This document shows positions 44,514-53,032 of a stretch of 64,000 nt of DNA, piece after piece. Both the position numbers and the translations under genes were made by a program. Position 1 is the first letter of the stretch. Each line of letters starts with the position of its first letter. Origin of the DNA: an uncultured Candidatus Saccharibacteria bacterium (GTDB lineage: Bacteria; Patescibacteriota; Saccharimonadia; Saccharimonadales; Saccharimonadaceae); contig CALGXX010000016.1 in NCBI GenBank assembly GCA_937935245.1, forward strand, positions 1 to 64,000, given 5' to 3'. The notes beneath the pieces are model-generated. The model ran no database searches. It saw only the letters and a list, made by a program, of their open reading frames with translations, and was not told where the DNA came from.

Positions 44514-45830
44514 ATGAAAAACGAGTTGGTAAAAATTGCTAGAAAAACGCTGCCTCAAGGAGCTTTGGAAAAAACCGAAAACGCCTATAGAGTTGCGCGC
44601 ACGAAGATGATTAGCCTAAGATACGGCAATCCAGCTCGTGGCTTGAGAATTATTGCGGTAACAGGGACGAACGGGAAAACTACGACCGCTTGTTATATCA
44701 ATGAGATCTTGAAAGAGGCTGGCTTTAAGACTGCATTATTTACGACGGCGGTGATTGAAATTGCTGGCAAGGAAAAGATAAATGATTTGAATGCGACGGT
44801 TCCGACTGTAGCAAGGCTATTTAGCTTTTTCCAGACAGCTCAGCGTGAAGGCGTGGAATATGTGATTTTAGAGGCAACAAGTCACGCTTTATCACAGCAT
44901 AAATTTGACGGCGTGCCAATTGAGGCGGCGGTGATGACTAATTTGACTCAAGACCATTTGGACTATCACAAAACAATGGAAGCTTACGCGGCGGCTAAGG
45001 CTAAATTATTTGAGAAAAAGCCGAAATATATCGTGCTGAATCGTGATGACGAGTGGTTTGAATATTTTGATAAGTTTACGGCTTCTGGTGAGAAAATGAC
45101 TTACGGGACAAATCCGGAGGCTGAAGCTCACTTAACGCACGTTAAGTTGTATAAAAAGGGAACAGAGGCGAGTTTACTGATTGATCATCAAACTCATTTG
45201 GAGCTGGCGACTAATTTGCCTGGCGAATTTAACGTGATGAATATGTCGGCTGCGGTGTCGTTGGCATATTTGTTGGGAATAAAGTTGGAAGATATCCAAG
45301 AAGGTGTAGCCAACTTGGAGGCGATTCCTGGAAGATTCGAGCGAGTAGAAAATAAGCTTGGAATCGATATTATTGTGGACTATGCTCACACGCCAGACGC
45401 GCTGGAAAAATTGCTAAAAACCACTCATAAAATTACCAAGGGGCGATTAACTTTGGTGTTTGGTGCGTGTGGCGACAGAGATAAGACAAAGCGTCCGATT
45501 ATGGGCGAACTGGCGGCTAATTTGGCGGATAGGATTTTCCTAACTGACGAGGAGAGTTATAACGAAAATCCAGATGAAATTCGGGCGATGATTCGTCAGG
45601 GAATTGAGCGAACGAAAAAGGCTCATAAAATGACGGAAATTGCTGATCGAAAACAGGCGATTTATCAAGCTTTGAAGTCGGCTGTTCGTGGCGATACGGT
45701 TCTGATTACTGGCATGGGTCATGAGCAGTACCGAATTGTAAATGGCAAGCGAATTCCGTGGAACGACAAGAAGGTCGTTCAGGAAATTATTTCTGAGATT
45801 GAGAAAAAGAGTCGTAAAATTTCGCTTTAA
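44514..45830 (+). CDS. MurE-like Mur ligase lacking the N-terminal domain
   Basis: About 438 residues from ATG 44514; the longer frame overlaps tsaD. The ATP-binding P-loop VTGTNGKTTT lies near residue 50, instead of about 110 in full MurE, so the UDP-MurNAc-binding N-terminal domain is missing. Other marks are ATSHALSQHKFDGV, TNLTQDHLDYHKTM, VDYAHTPDALE and VFGACGDRDKTKRP, all typical of MurE. The substrate loop reads YNENPDEI rather than the meso-DAP motif DNPR, so L-lysine or another residue may be added. TAAAAT ends 7 nt before the ATG (leaderless). It overlaps murF by 44 bp. Confidence 0.82.
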   Translation: MKNELVKIARKTLPQGALEKTENAYRVARTKMISLRYGNPARGLRIIAVTGTNGKTTTACYINEILKEAGFKTALFTTAVIEIAGKEKINDLNATVPTVARLFSFFQTAQREGVEYVILEATSHALSQHKFDGVPIEAAVMTNLTQDHLDYHKTMEAYAAAKAKLFEKKPKYIVLNRDDEWFEYFDKFTASGEKMTYGTNPEAEAHLTHVKLYKKGTEASLLIDHQTHLELATNLPGEFNVMNMSAAVSLAYLLGIKLEDIQEGVANLEAIPGRFERVENKLGIDIIVDYAHTPDALEKLLKTTHKITKGRLTLVFGACGDRDKTKRPIMGELAANLADRIFLTDEESYNENPDEIRAMIRQGIERTKKAHKMTEIADRKQAIYQALKSAVRGDTVLITGMGHEQYRIVNGKRIPWNDKKVVQEIISEIEKKSRKISL

Positions 45831-47076
45831 TCTGTTTCCAGCTTTGTGATTGACGAACTAATTTTTCTGCATCGCTTGGGTTGAGTAGTAATTCTTTCAC
45901 GGCGTCTTCAAGGTAAATGCCGCCCTGTGAGCCTTTGAATAGAATAGTCGTATCTTTAATGTCACTATTTTTCAGGAATTCTCCAGCTTCAAGCGCCGTG
46001 TCAAAAGAGATTACTTTACAGCCATTTTTTTCAGCGATTGGCGCGAGGTGTTTCCTGGCCATTTTACCGACGGTTACGAGTAATTCTAACTGTTTAGGGT
46101 CACAAATTTCACCGATTTTTTTATGCTCTGATTCGGATGTTTCGCCCAGCTCATTCATGTCGCCCAATACGGCAATTTTATGATTGGCAGAGATGGAATA
46201 GAGTGTTTTTAGCGAATTTTCCATGGCAATAGGACTGGCGTTGTAAGTGTCGTCCAGCAATGTACAGCCGCGTATGCCGCTTAAAATATTCATTCTTCCT
46301 GAAACTGGTCTGATTCTTGTTAAAGCCGCCGCAACTTCTTGAATATTCATTCCGCAAGCTAACCCCGCCGCCGCCGCGCCAGTGATTGAGCGGATATTGT
46401 GCTTTCCGAGTACAGAAATATTTATATCCTGAGAAGTTTCTTTGGAGTGTTTCAGATTGACAATACAACCAGTGTCTATAGTCTTTTTAATTTCCAGGAA
46501 AACATCAGCGGATTCGTCGCCATAACTTACGCGATTTCCAACTATGAGATTATGATATTTTTCATCGATATCGTGAAGGTTGAAGATGGTTTTTTTAGCG
46601 ACTTGGCTGATGGACAATTCCTCATGAGCTACCGTATCCATATTTTTGAAAAACTCCATATGCTCAGGTGCAACAGAGGTAATTATGGCAATGTCGGGTT
46701 GAATATAGCGCATAAAAGTAGCCATTTCACCAGGGCAATCAATGCCGCATTCTTGAATGATTATATCTGGAGATTTGGGATTTTTTATGCTGGTGTGTGC
46801 TGCGGAAAAGACTTTTAGCCAGGCTAGGGGGGATTTGGCGTTTTTTGGTCCGTCTACGCCTAAGATTTCCAGCGGCGCACTTAAGGTTGTGTTCAAATTG
46901 CCACGACTATGGCGCACGGTGAATTTTTCTGATAGAACAGTGGCGGTTGCTGATTTTACGCTAGTTTTACCAACGCTGCCGACTACAGCAATTAGTCTGG
47001 TGTCAGGATGAGATTTAAGATATTTTTTTACATAAGATCCGAGAATTGTTTCTAAGAGATGTTTGAATAATTGCAT
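45787..47076 (-). CDS. murF: MurF-like Mur ligase lacking the N-terminal domain
   Basis: 429 residues. The P-loop VVGSVGKTS is near residue 33, so the usual N-terminal substrate domain is absent, as in the MurE-like neighbour. The central domain has TSVAPEHMEFF, the MurF hallmark LLDDTYNASPIAMENSL, and the C-terminal ligase domain has KIAVLGDMNELG and ILFKGSQG. MurF adds D-Ala-D-Ala to the UDP-MurNAc-tripeptide. It is convergent with the MurE-like gene. The two together indicate that peptidoglycan stem synthesis is encoded. Confidence 0.87.
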   Translation of the reverse strand: MQLFKHLLETILGSYVKKYLKSHPDTRLIAVVGSVGKTSVKSATATVLSEKFTVRHSRGNLNTTLSAPLEILGVDGPKNAKSPLAWLKVFSAAHTSIKNPKSPDIIIQECGIDCPGEMATFMRYIQPDIAIITSVAPEHMEFFKNMDTVAHEELSISQVAKKTIFNLHDIDEKYHNLIVGNRVSYGDESADVFLEIKKTIDTGCIVNLKHSKETSQDINISVLGKHNIRSITGAAAAGLACGMNIQEVAAALTRIRPVSGRMNILSGIRGCTLLDDTYNASPIAMENSLKTLYSISANHKIAVLGDMNELGETSESEHKKIGEICDPKQLELLVTVGKMARKHLAPIAEKNGCKVISFDTALEAGEFLKNSDIKDTTILFKGSQGGIYLEDAVKELLLNPSDAEKLVRQSQSWKQIKAKFYDSFSQSQK

Positions 47077-47123
47077 GGAGTTATTATAACAGATTGAGGG
47101 ATAGTAGGAAGAAGGGCTTGAGG

Positions 47124-47152
47124 TTGCATTTTTAATGATTTTATGGTATTAT
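47124..47152 (+). promoter_or_regulatory. Promoter of unknown 287-residue gene
   Basis: TTGCAT (47124-47129) and TATTAT (47147-47152) with a 17-bp spacer. Start of transcription near 47159 favours translation from ATG 47165 rather than 47135. Confidence 0.45.
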
Positions 47153-47164
47153 ATCGACTATTGT

Positions 47165-48028
47165 ATGGAGATTGCTAGAGGATCAGGAGTAGCTGAGATT
47201 GCTTGGGAGATTGTTGAATCTTCCAAATATCAAGAAAGACTGCGTGAAATTGTATTAGGAATAGGGCGAGCTGCAACCAGAGAGTTTAATCCGGAAAGTT
47301 CATATCGATTAGTGGATAGATATGTTGCGTCAGGTGTTGCGGATGATATTTTAAAAGAGAGAGGTGACACAGATAAAGCACCGGAATATAAAATACTAGA
47401 GTTTATACAAAGGATGCCTTGTTGGATTTGCGCGGAAGAAAAACTTGAATCTTATAGGAATGGGGTATTTTATGAGCGCAATAATAAGATAAAAGAAAAA
47501 GAGACAGTTGTAGCTTTTAATAAAGTTGTACGAGACATAATTAGCGAAGGGCAATATACTCACAAATCAGATCTTATATCGGACATTCAGAACGCTATGG
47601 ATTGCCTTGGCTATAGCGATGAGGAAATTGAAAATGCATATAAATTCTTAGATCACGTGATCAATGGTATGCGTCACGAAATCGCTGCTGAAATAGCTTT
47701 AAGGAAAACTAAGGGAGTGCGGGCTGTTTATACGACTGACATTGACGATGATCTTGCTGGAATAGATCTTATAGTTGAGTATAAGGGTAATACAATTGGT
47801 CTTGATATAAAATCAACGCCAGACTCTGCGCGGAATGCTAATAATAGTGACCGTGATGAGGGATACCACGCTAGTTGGTCTGGTTTCGATCATAGACGGG
47901 GTGACTTTGGTTTATATGGAGACAATTTAATGCCGAGTGATAACGCTGTTAAAAGGGTGTGTTCACTTTATAAGGAAGAACTTGAAGAAATATCTAGGAA
48001 AGAAGACAGCCGTCATAAAAAGAAGTAG
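47165..48028 (+). CDS. Hypothetical protein with PD-(D/E)xK-like nuclease core
   Basis: About 287 residues, unrecognised overall. The N-terminal two-thirds is helical and charged with a Cys pair (PCWICAEEKL). Around residues 195-260 the pattern MRHEIAAEIALRKTKGVRA, then DDLAGIDLIVEYKGNTIGLD and IKST fits the acid-hydrophobic-(D/E)xK core of PD-(D/E)xK nucleases (Asp, then DIK). A Ser/Asp-rich loop follows. It stands alone between murF and groES, and no methyltransferase or helicase is near. The gene end lies in a long hairpin. Foreign origin is possible but unproven. Confidence 0.6.
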   Translation: MEIARGSGVAEIAWEIVESSKYQERLREIVLGIGRAATREFNPESSYRLVDRYVASGVADDILKERGDTDKAPEYKILEFIQRMPCWICAEEKLESYRNGVFYERNNKIKEKETVVAFNKVVRDIISEGQYTHKSDLISDIQNAMDCLGYSDEEIENAYKFLDHVINGMRHEIAAEIALRKTKGVRAVYTTDIDDDLAGIDLIVEYKGNTIGLDIKSTPDSARNANNSDRDEGYHASWSGFDHRRGDFGLYGDNLMPSDNAVKRVCSLYKEELEEISRKEDSRHKKK

Positions 48029-48069
48029 GTCCGCTTTCCCATCCAATACGGGTGGCGCTACCTACTTCT
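48021..48069 (+). repeat. Long imperfect hairpin at gene end
   Basis: AGAAGTAGGT (48021-48030) and its exact complement ACCTACTTCT (48060-48069) enclose an inner CCATCC/GGGTGG stem (48039-48044 with 48050-48055). It spans the stop codon of the unknown gene. No T-run follows directly. Confidence 0.55.
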
Positions 48070-48127
48070 GTGTGAATATTACCACGACCGTTGTAAAAAA
48101 TCTAGAAAGTCGAGGCGTAGGAGATAA

Positions 48128-48154
48128 TTAGCACTCACACTTGACGAGTGCTAA
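48128..48154. promoter_or_regulatory. CIRCE element (HrcA operator)
   Basis: TTAGCACTC (48128-48136), 9-nt spacer, GAGTGCTAA (48146-48154): the exact consensus inverted repeat bound by the heat-shock repressor HrcA. It overlaps the groES promoter. hrcA is not in the window. Confidence 0.97.
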
Positions 48155-48170
48155 TTTGTTGCGTTACAAT
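48141..48170 (+). promoter_or_regulatory. groESL promoter
   Basis: TTGACG (48141-48146) and TACAAT (48165-48170) with an 18-bp spacer. The -35 is inside CIRCE, so bound HrcA would block it. Confidence 0.8.
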
Positions 48171-48200
48171 AGATACGTTGTTAACGAAATGGAGGATAAC

Positions 48201-48470
48201 GTGAGTACACCTATTAAGCCTCTTGGCGACCGTGTTGTAGCGGTGCGTGAAGAAGCAAAGACTCAGACAGCGAGCGGAATTTACTTGCCTGATAACGCTA
48301 AAGAAAAGCCAGTAGTTGCGGAAGTTAAATCAGTTGGCGGCGATGTGAAGAACGTCAAAGTCGGTGATCGGATTGTCTATAAGGAATATTCGACTACGGA
48401 TTTGAAAATTGACGGCACGGAATATTTGATTGTTCGTGAAGAAGATATTTTAGCAACGGTTGTTGGATAA
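48201..48470 (+). CDS. groES: Co-chaperonin GroES
   Basis: 89 residues from GTG 48201, with GGAGG 8 bases upstream; an open frame reaches 48141 but runs through the operator. Sequence marks are IKPLGDRVVAVREEAKTQTA, the mobile-loop region SGIYLPDNAKEKP and the C-terminal YLIVREEDILATVVG. It forms the heptameric lid on GroEL during protein folding. It is 16 bp upstream of groEL in one HrcA-controlled operon. Confidence 0.97.
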   Translation: MSTPIKPLGDRVVAVREEAKTQTASGIYLPDNAKEKPVVAEVKSVGGDVKNVKVGDRIVYKEYSTTDLKIDGTEYLIVREEDILATVVG

Positions 48471-48486
48471 AAAGGGGAGTTTAATT

Positions 48487-50130
48487 ATGGCAAAAAAAGT
48501 TTTTTATGATGACGATGCGCGAAATCGCGTGCTTGGCGGAGCTAAATCGCTATACGACGCAGTTAAGGTAACTTACGGTCCAAAGGGTCGCAATGTTGTG
48601 ATTGCAAAGGGTTTTGGCGGTCCAACGGTTACTCATGACGGCGTAACTGTGGCTGAAGGAATTGAATTGCCAGAAAACGATGACGAAACGCTGGGCTACA
48701 AAGTCGGTGCCGATTTAATCAAGCAGGCTGCTAAGAATTTGAACAAGCAAGCAGGCGATGGTACGACGACTGTGACGGTGTTGACATACTCGATTTTGAA
48801 AGAGGCGAATCGATTGATTGCGGCTGGACATAATCCGATGGAACTTAGGAAAGGCATCGAGCAAGCTGGTGCGGAAATTGTTAAAGAATTGAACAAATTG
48901 GCTGAGCCGATTGAAGGCAAGTCTGACCGCGTGGCTGAAGTTGCTACGATTTCGGCGGGAGATGCAGAAATTGGTAAATTGATTGCTGGCGTGATTGAGA
49001 AAGTTGGCAAAGACGGCGTGGTTACTGTTGAGGCTGGTCAAGGTTTGGAGTTGGAAGCTGAAGTTGTTGAAGGTTTTAGCTTAGACAAGGGCTGGGTGAG
49101 TCCGTTCTTTGTTACTGACGCGGGTCGTCAAGAAGCTGTGTATGAAAAGCCAGCAATTCTAATCACTGACAAGAAGATTTCTAGTGTACAAGAATTCTTG
49201 CCAATGTTGGAAAAATTGGCACAAAGCGGTAAAAAGGACGTGGTTTTGATTGCTGATGAAGTTGAGGGCGAGGCATTGAGTATTTTGGTGCTGAACAAAT
49301 TGAAGGGCGTATTCAATACCGTAGCTGTTAAGGCGCCAAGTTTCGGTGATCGTCGTAAAGACGTGCTTCGTGATATTGCTGTGCTGACTGGCGCGACTGT
49401 GATTTCTGAAGATCACGGATTGACATTCGAAAACGCAGGCTTGGAAGTTTTGGGTTCGGCGCGCAAGGTGATTGTTGGTAAAGACGAAACGACAATTATC
49501 GAAGGCGCGGGCAAGCCTTCAGGAGTGAAGGAGCGAATTGCTGAGATTAAATCGCTTTCAGAAAATGCTTCTAGCGAGTATGAAAAAGAACAATTCGACA
49601 AGCGCGCTGCGGCATTGTCTGGTAAGGTTGCGGTTATTAAGGTTGGTGGTGCGACTGAGACGGAGATTGACGAGAAGAAATTCCGCGTTGATGATGCAGT
49701 GGCGGCTACTAAAGCGGCTTTGGCTGAGGGAATTGTCGCTGGTGGTGGCGTAACTTTGGTCAATTTAGCTGGCAATCTAAAAGTTAGCGGCGCAGACAGT
49801 TTGTCGGTCGGTCGACAGATCTTGAAAGACGCTTTGAAACAGCCATTCCTGCAGATTATGAAAAATGCTGGCTTGAATGCTGACGCGTTGCTTGCTCAAG
49901 TTGAATCTGGCAAACCTGGATTCGGCGTTAACGTTATGAAGCCAGAAGATGGTCTGATTGACGTGAAGAAGGCTGGCGTTATTGATCCAGCTCGCGTGAC
50001 TAAAGAAGCTGTTCAAAATGCAGTGTCAATTGCATCAACTGCGGCAACTATGGGCGCTTTGGTGGTTGATATTCCAGAGGCTGAAGTTGCAGCTGCTCCT
50101 GGCGGTATGCCGGGAATGGGCATGATGTAA
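48487..50130 (+). CDS. groEL: Chaperonin GroEL
   Basis: 547 residues from ATG 48487, placed by GGGGAG upstream. It contains the ATP-binding GDGTTTVTVL, the apical-domain sequence EVVEGFSLDKGWVSPFF, and the Gly-Met-rich C-terminal tail (GGMPGMGMM). It folds proteins inside a double ring with GroES. The operon is controlled by CIRCE upstream. Confidence 0.98.
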   Translation: MAKKVFYDDDARNRVLGGAKSLYDAVKVTYGPKGRNVVIAKGFGGPTVTHDGVTVAEGIELPENDDETLGYKVGADLIKQAAKNLNKQAGDGTTTVTVLTYSILKEANRLIAAGHNPMELRKGIEQAGAEIVKELNKLAEPIEGKSDRVAEVATISAGDAEIGKLIAGVIEKVGKDGVVTVEAGQGLELEAEVVEGFSLDKGWVSPFFVTDAGRQEAVYEKPAILITDKKISSVQEFLPMLEKLAQSGKKDVVLIADEVEGEALSILVLNKLKGVFNTVAVKAPSFGDRRKDVLRDIAVLTGATVISEDHGLTFENAGLEVLGSARKVIVGKDETTIIEGAGKPSGVKERIAEIKSLSENASSEYEKEQFDKRAAALSGKVAVIKVGGATETEIDEKKFRVDDAVAATKAALAEGIVAGGGVTLVNLAGNLKVSGADSLSVGRQILKDALKQPFLQIMKNAGLNADALLAQVESGKPGFGVNVMKPEDGLIDVKKAGVIDPARVTKEAVQNAVSIASTAATMGALVVDIPEAEVAAAPGGMPGMGMM

Positions 50131-50145
50131 ATCTGCCCCGAGCAA

Positions 50146-50176
50146 TAAAAATCCCGCCGAAAATGGCGGGTTTTTA
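50146..50176. terminator. Bidirectional terminator after groEL
   Basis: CCCGCC (50153-50158) and GGCGGG (50165-50170) form a stem flanked by A-run and T-run, serving groEL and the convergent 169-residue gene. Confidence 0.85.
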
Positions 50177-50191
50177 TTTTGGAGAAATGGC

Positions 50192-50701
50192 TTAACGAGG
50201 ATTTGAGAAATAGTCGATTTCTTTAATGATATCCAGTAGAGCCTGAGCGCGGCGAGCTTCGTCAACAATAGCTATGGCAGCGTCGTGTGCCGGCGCGATC
50301 AGAGTTTTATCATCCGTAGAACGAAGAAGTAACAGGTAAGTATCAAACTTTTCTTCTGGAGAAACGTCCAGCTTGTCAACTAATGGACGCAACTCGTTCA
50401 AGGCAGTTTGCTTAATCGTATCGAGCGCAGGATCTGCAGTCGCAGTTGGAGTTGGTGCGCTGACCACTGGAGTTGGCATGACTGGCTCTGGAGTAGTGGG
50501 CTTCGTTATGTCAGTAGCAGACTCATCGTTCTGATCTGTAGTAACAGGATCTGGTGAGATGGTTGCAGGATTAATTACAGGTGAAGCTGTAGCATTTGTC
50601 TCTTCGAATTGTAAATTATTGTCTGTACCTTGTGACACGCCAGCTAATACCTTAGCCAGTTCTTGGTCGTCACTGAATGATTGATTAGCTTGAGAATCCA
50701 T
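50192..50701 (-). CDS. Hypothetical protein with disordered N-terminus
   Basis: 169 residues. The first 105 are Thr/Pro/Asp/Ala-rich and disordered with no cysteine or membrane segment; the last 65 (about 105-169) are helical (TIKQTALNELRPLVDKLDVS, HDAAIAIVDEARRAQALLDI). It is probably a small helical binding module on a flexible arm; I cannot name a family. AAGGTGGG precedes the ATG. It stands alone between groEL and an isomerase gene. Confidence 0.55.
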   Translation of the reverse strand: MDSQANQSFSDDQELAKVLAGVSQGTDNNLQFEETNATASPVINPATISPDPVTTDQNDESATDITKPTTPEPVMPTPVVSAPTPTATADPALDTIKQTALNELRPLVDKLDVSPEEKFDTYLLLLRSTDDKTLIAPAHDAAIAIVDEARRAQALLDIIKEIDYFSNPR

Positions 50702-50778
50702 TATAACCCACCTTATATATTAAATTGTTTAAGCTTATATATGTTACACTATAACATGAGTTAATCAAGGAGCGCAAG

Positions 50779-51819
50779 ATGTTAGATGATATGAATGTGA
50801 TAAAACAATATGATCCAGGCGACGTTTTAAGCGGCGTTTTGAATATTCCAGAACAAGCTCGATATGAAGTGTCGATTCACGAAGGTGCGAATCAGCGTCG
50901 AGATTTTAAGAATATTGTGATCGCGGGAATGGGCGGTTCGGCTTTAGCGGCCGATATGGTTCGAGTTTTGACTGCGGGCTGGTTGCATATTCCGCTTGAA
51001 GTGGTGAAGGGCTATGATTTGCCGGGATTTGTGAGCGAGGAAACGTTGGTTATTGCGGTTAGTCATTCGGGCAATACCGAGGAAACTCTGAGTTGTTATC
51101 AGCAAGCATTGGAGAAGAAGGCGTGTTTGGTGGCTATGTCGACTGGCGGGGCGTTGATTGAGCGAGCGAAAAATGACAATGTAACTTACACCCAAGTTCC
51201 AGCTGGCGCGCAGCCGCGAATGTCGACGGTTTACCATTTGCGAGGATTATTGAAACTATTGCAATATTTTTGGGTGATTGATAATGATTTGTACGATCAG
51301 GTAAAAAATAGCGCTGACTGGTTGGCGGGCGAGATATCTAATTGGACAGCTAAAACGCCAGAAGTTGATAATTTGGCGAAGCAGATTGCGAAATTAACAA
51401 TTGGCAAGACGTTGGTTGTTTTTGGTGGTGAATTGACTTGGCCGCTGGCGTATAAATGGAAGATCAGCTGGAATGAATCGGCGAAGAATTTGGCATTTTC
51501 TAATCAATACCCAGAGTTTAATCACAATGAATTTATTGGATGGTCGTCTCATCCTGTAGAGAAGCCGTTTACGGTTTTTGATATTCGTAGCAATTTGGAG
51601 CGAGACAGAATCCGCGAGCGAATGGAGCTTAGCGACCGATTGTTAAGTGGCAAGCGACCAAAGGCGCACGTGTTGGAGCTTCGAGGGAAGACGCTTATGG
51701 AGCAATTACTGTGGGGTTTGGTGCTGGCTGACGCGGCTAGTATTTACACAGCTATTCTTAATGGAGTCAATCCTGGTCCAGTTCAGTTGGTTGAAAAATT
51801 GAAAGCGGAACTTAGTTAA
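50779..51819 (+). CDS. SIS-family bifunctional phosphoglucose/phosphomannose isomerase
   Basis: 346 residues. An N-terminal SIS domain has NIVIAGMGGSALAADMVR and VIAVSHSGNTEETLS, followed by a C-terminal isomerase domain (about 190-346) with NHNEFIGWSS. This pattern matches the archaeal and bacterial PGI/PMI family that interconverts glucose-6-P, fructose-6-P and mannose-6-P. It could feed sugar nucleotides to the surface-glycan genes. A good AAGGAG site precedes the ATG at 50779; an ATG at 50791 is also possible. Confidence 0.88.
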   Translation: MLDDMNVIKQYDPGDVLSGVLNIPEQARYEVSIHEGANQRRDFKNIVIAGMGGSALAADMVRVLTAGWLHIPLEVVKGYDLPGFVSEETLVIAVSHSGNTEETLSCYQQALEKKACLVAMSTGGALIERAKNDNVTYTQVPAGAQPRMSTVYHLRGLLKLLQYFWVIDNDLYDQVKNSADWLAGEISNWTAKTPEVDNLAKQIAKLTIGKTLVVFGGELTWPLAYKWKISWNESAKNLAFSNQYPEFNHNEFIGWSSHPVEKPFTVFDIRSNLERDRIRERMELSDRLLSGKRPKAHVLELRGKTLMEQLLWGLVLADAASIYTAILNGVNPGPVQLVEKLKAELS

Positions 51820-51820
51820 T

Positions 51821-53032
51821 TTAATATCGTAGAGATTCGATTGGGTCGCGTCTGGTGGCGCGGGCTGCTGGATATACGCCAGAAATTACGCCGATGATTA
51901 TTGACAGTCCAATTGATAAGACGGCTGTTTGCCAATAAATATAAGGTGTGAGCGGCAAGTATAAGCTGGCAATATAAGCTCCCGCCAGACCTAACCCGTA
52001 GCCCAATATTCCGCCGAGGAATCCGATAATTGCTGCCTCGATTAAGAATTGATTGATGATATCCCAGCCCGTGGCGCCGACGGCTCGTCTGACGCCGACT
52101 TCACGCTGACGCTCGGCGACATTGACAAGCATCACGTTCATAACGCCTATTCCACCGATTAACAGAGAAATAATGCCGATGACAGTTAAGATTATCGAGA
52201 GAAACCTCGCGACATTAGACTTCTTTTCGTTTATCTCGTCGCCAGAAACGATTCGATAATTCTTATCGCTATCATGATTCTTCTTCAAAATATCGTCAGC
52301 CGATTTTATGACTGAATTGAGATTTTTATGATCTTTGGTAGCCACGATGATTTGCTGAATTTGGGGCGTGCCTTGGGTGAATTTTTTAATCACAGACAAT
52401 GGAATAATGGCGGCGTTATTAAAATTCACGTCCAAATAACTGGCTGGATTTTCAATATTCTTCAACACGCCAACAACGGTCAATGGTTGATTTCGGATGT
52501 AAATAACGTTTCCGATAGACCTTTCGGTGCCGAATAAATCGACCGACAATTGCTGACCGACGACAACTCCGCCGATGTCGTTAATAAATTGTCCAGTAGC
52601 AATTTGCAAATTGGCGACGTCTTTTAGCGATTCCGTACTGCCGATTAACGCGGCGTTTTGGATATCGACTTTACCTTCGCGGGCGTGCAGTTCGGCGTGT
52701 AGGAAGGCAATTGGCGCGGCTTTCGTGTTGGCAATTTTTTCTATATCCCTGGCGTCCGTTTCAGTCAATGTGTTGACCGTCGTCGTGTTATCGGATTCAG
52801 TCAGCAGATTCGGGACGGCTTTTTGATTGCCAGACTTAACAATGGCGACAGGAGTGGATGATTGGTTGGAATTGTCGCCGAATAGGTGATTAAATCCGCC
52901 AGTTAAAGATAGAACCATGGTGATGCTGGCGATGCCAATAGCTACGCCTACGATTGTCAAAAATGTTCGTCCGCGATTAGCTCGTAGCGCCTGAGTAGCG
53001 TTCTCAAAATGATTTTTTACTAATATTTTCAC
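51821..53032 (-). CDS. MacB/LolC-type ABC transporter permease
   Basis: 403 residues. One N-terminal membrane helix (about 22-45) is followed by a large extracytoplasmic MacB_PCD domain (about 50-270) and a FtsX-like domain with three helices (about 280-395), including IGGIGVMNVMLVNVAERQRE and VGVRRAVGAT. It works with the ATPase encoded upstream (4-bp overlap). Such systems move lipoproteins, peptides or antibiotics by mechanical transmission without crossing the permease. No MacA-like adaptor is nearby. Confidence 0.9.
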   Translation of the reverse strand: MKILVKNHFENATQALRANRGRTFLTIVGVAIGIASITMVLSLTGGFNHLFGDNSNQSSTPVAIVKSGNQKAVPNLLTESDNTTTVNTLTETDARDIEKIANTKAAPIAFLHAELHAREGKVDIQNAALIGSTESLKDVANLQIATGQFINDIGGVVVGQQLSVDLFGTERSIGNVIYIRNQPLTVVGVLKNIENPASYLDVNFNNAAIIPLSVIKKFTQGTPQIQQIIVATKDHKNLNSVIKSADDILKKNHDSDKNYRIVSGDEINEKKSNVARFLSIILTVIGIISLLIGGIGVMNVMLVNVAERQREVGVRRAVGATGWDIINQFLIEAAIIGFLGGILGYGLGLAGAYIASLYLPLTPYIYWQTAVLSIGLSIIIGVISGVYPAARATRRDPIESLRY

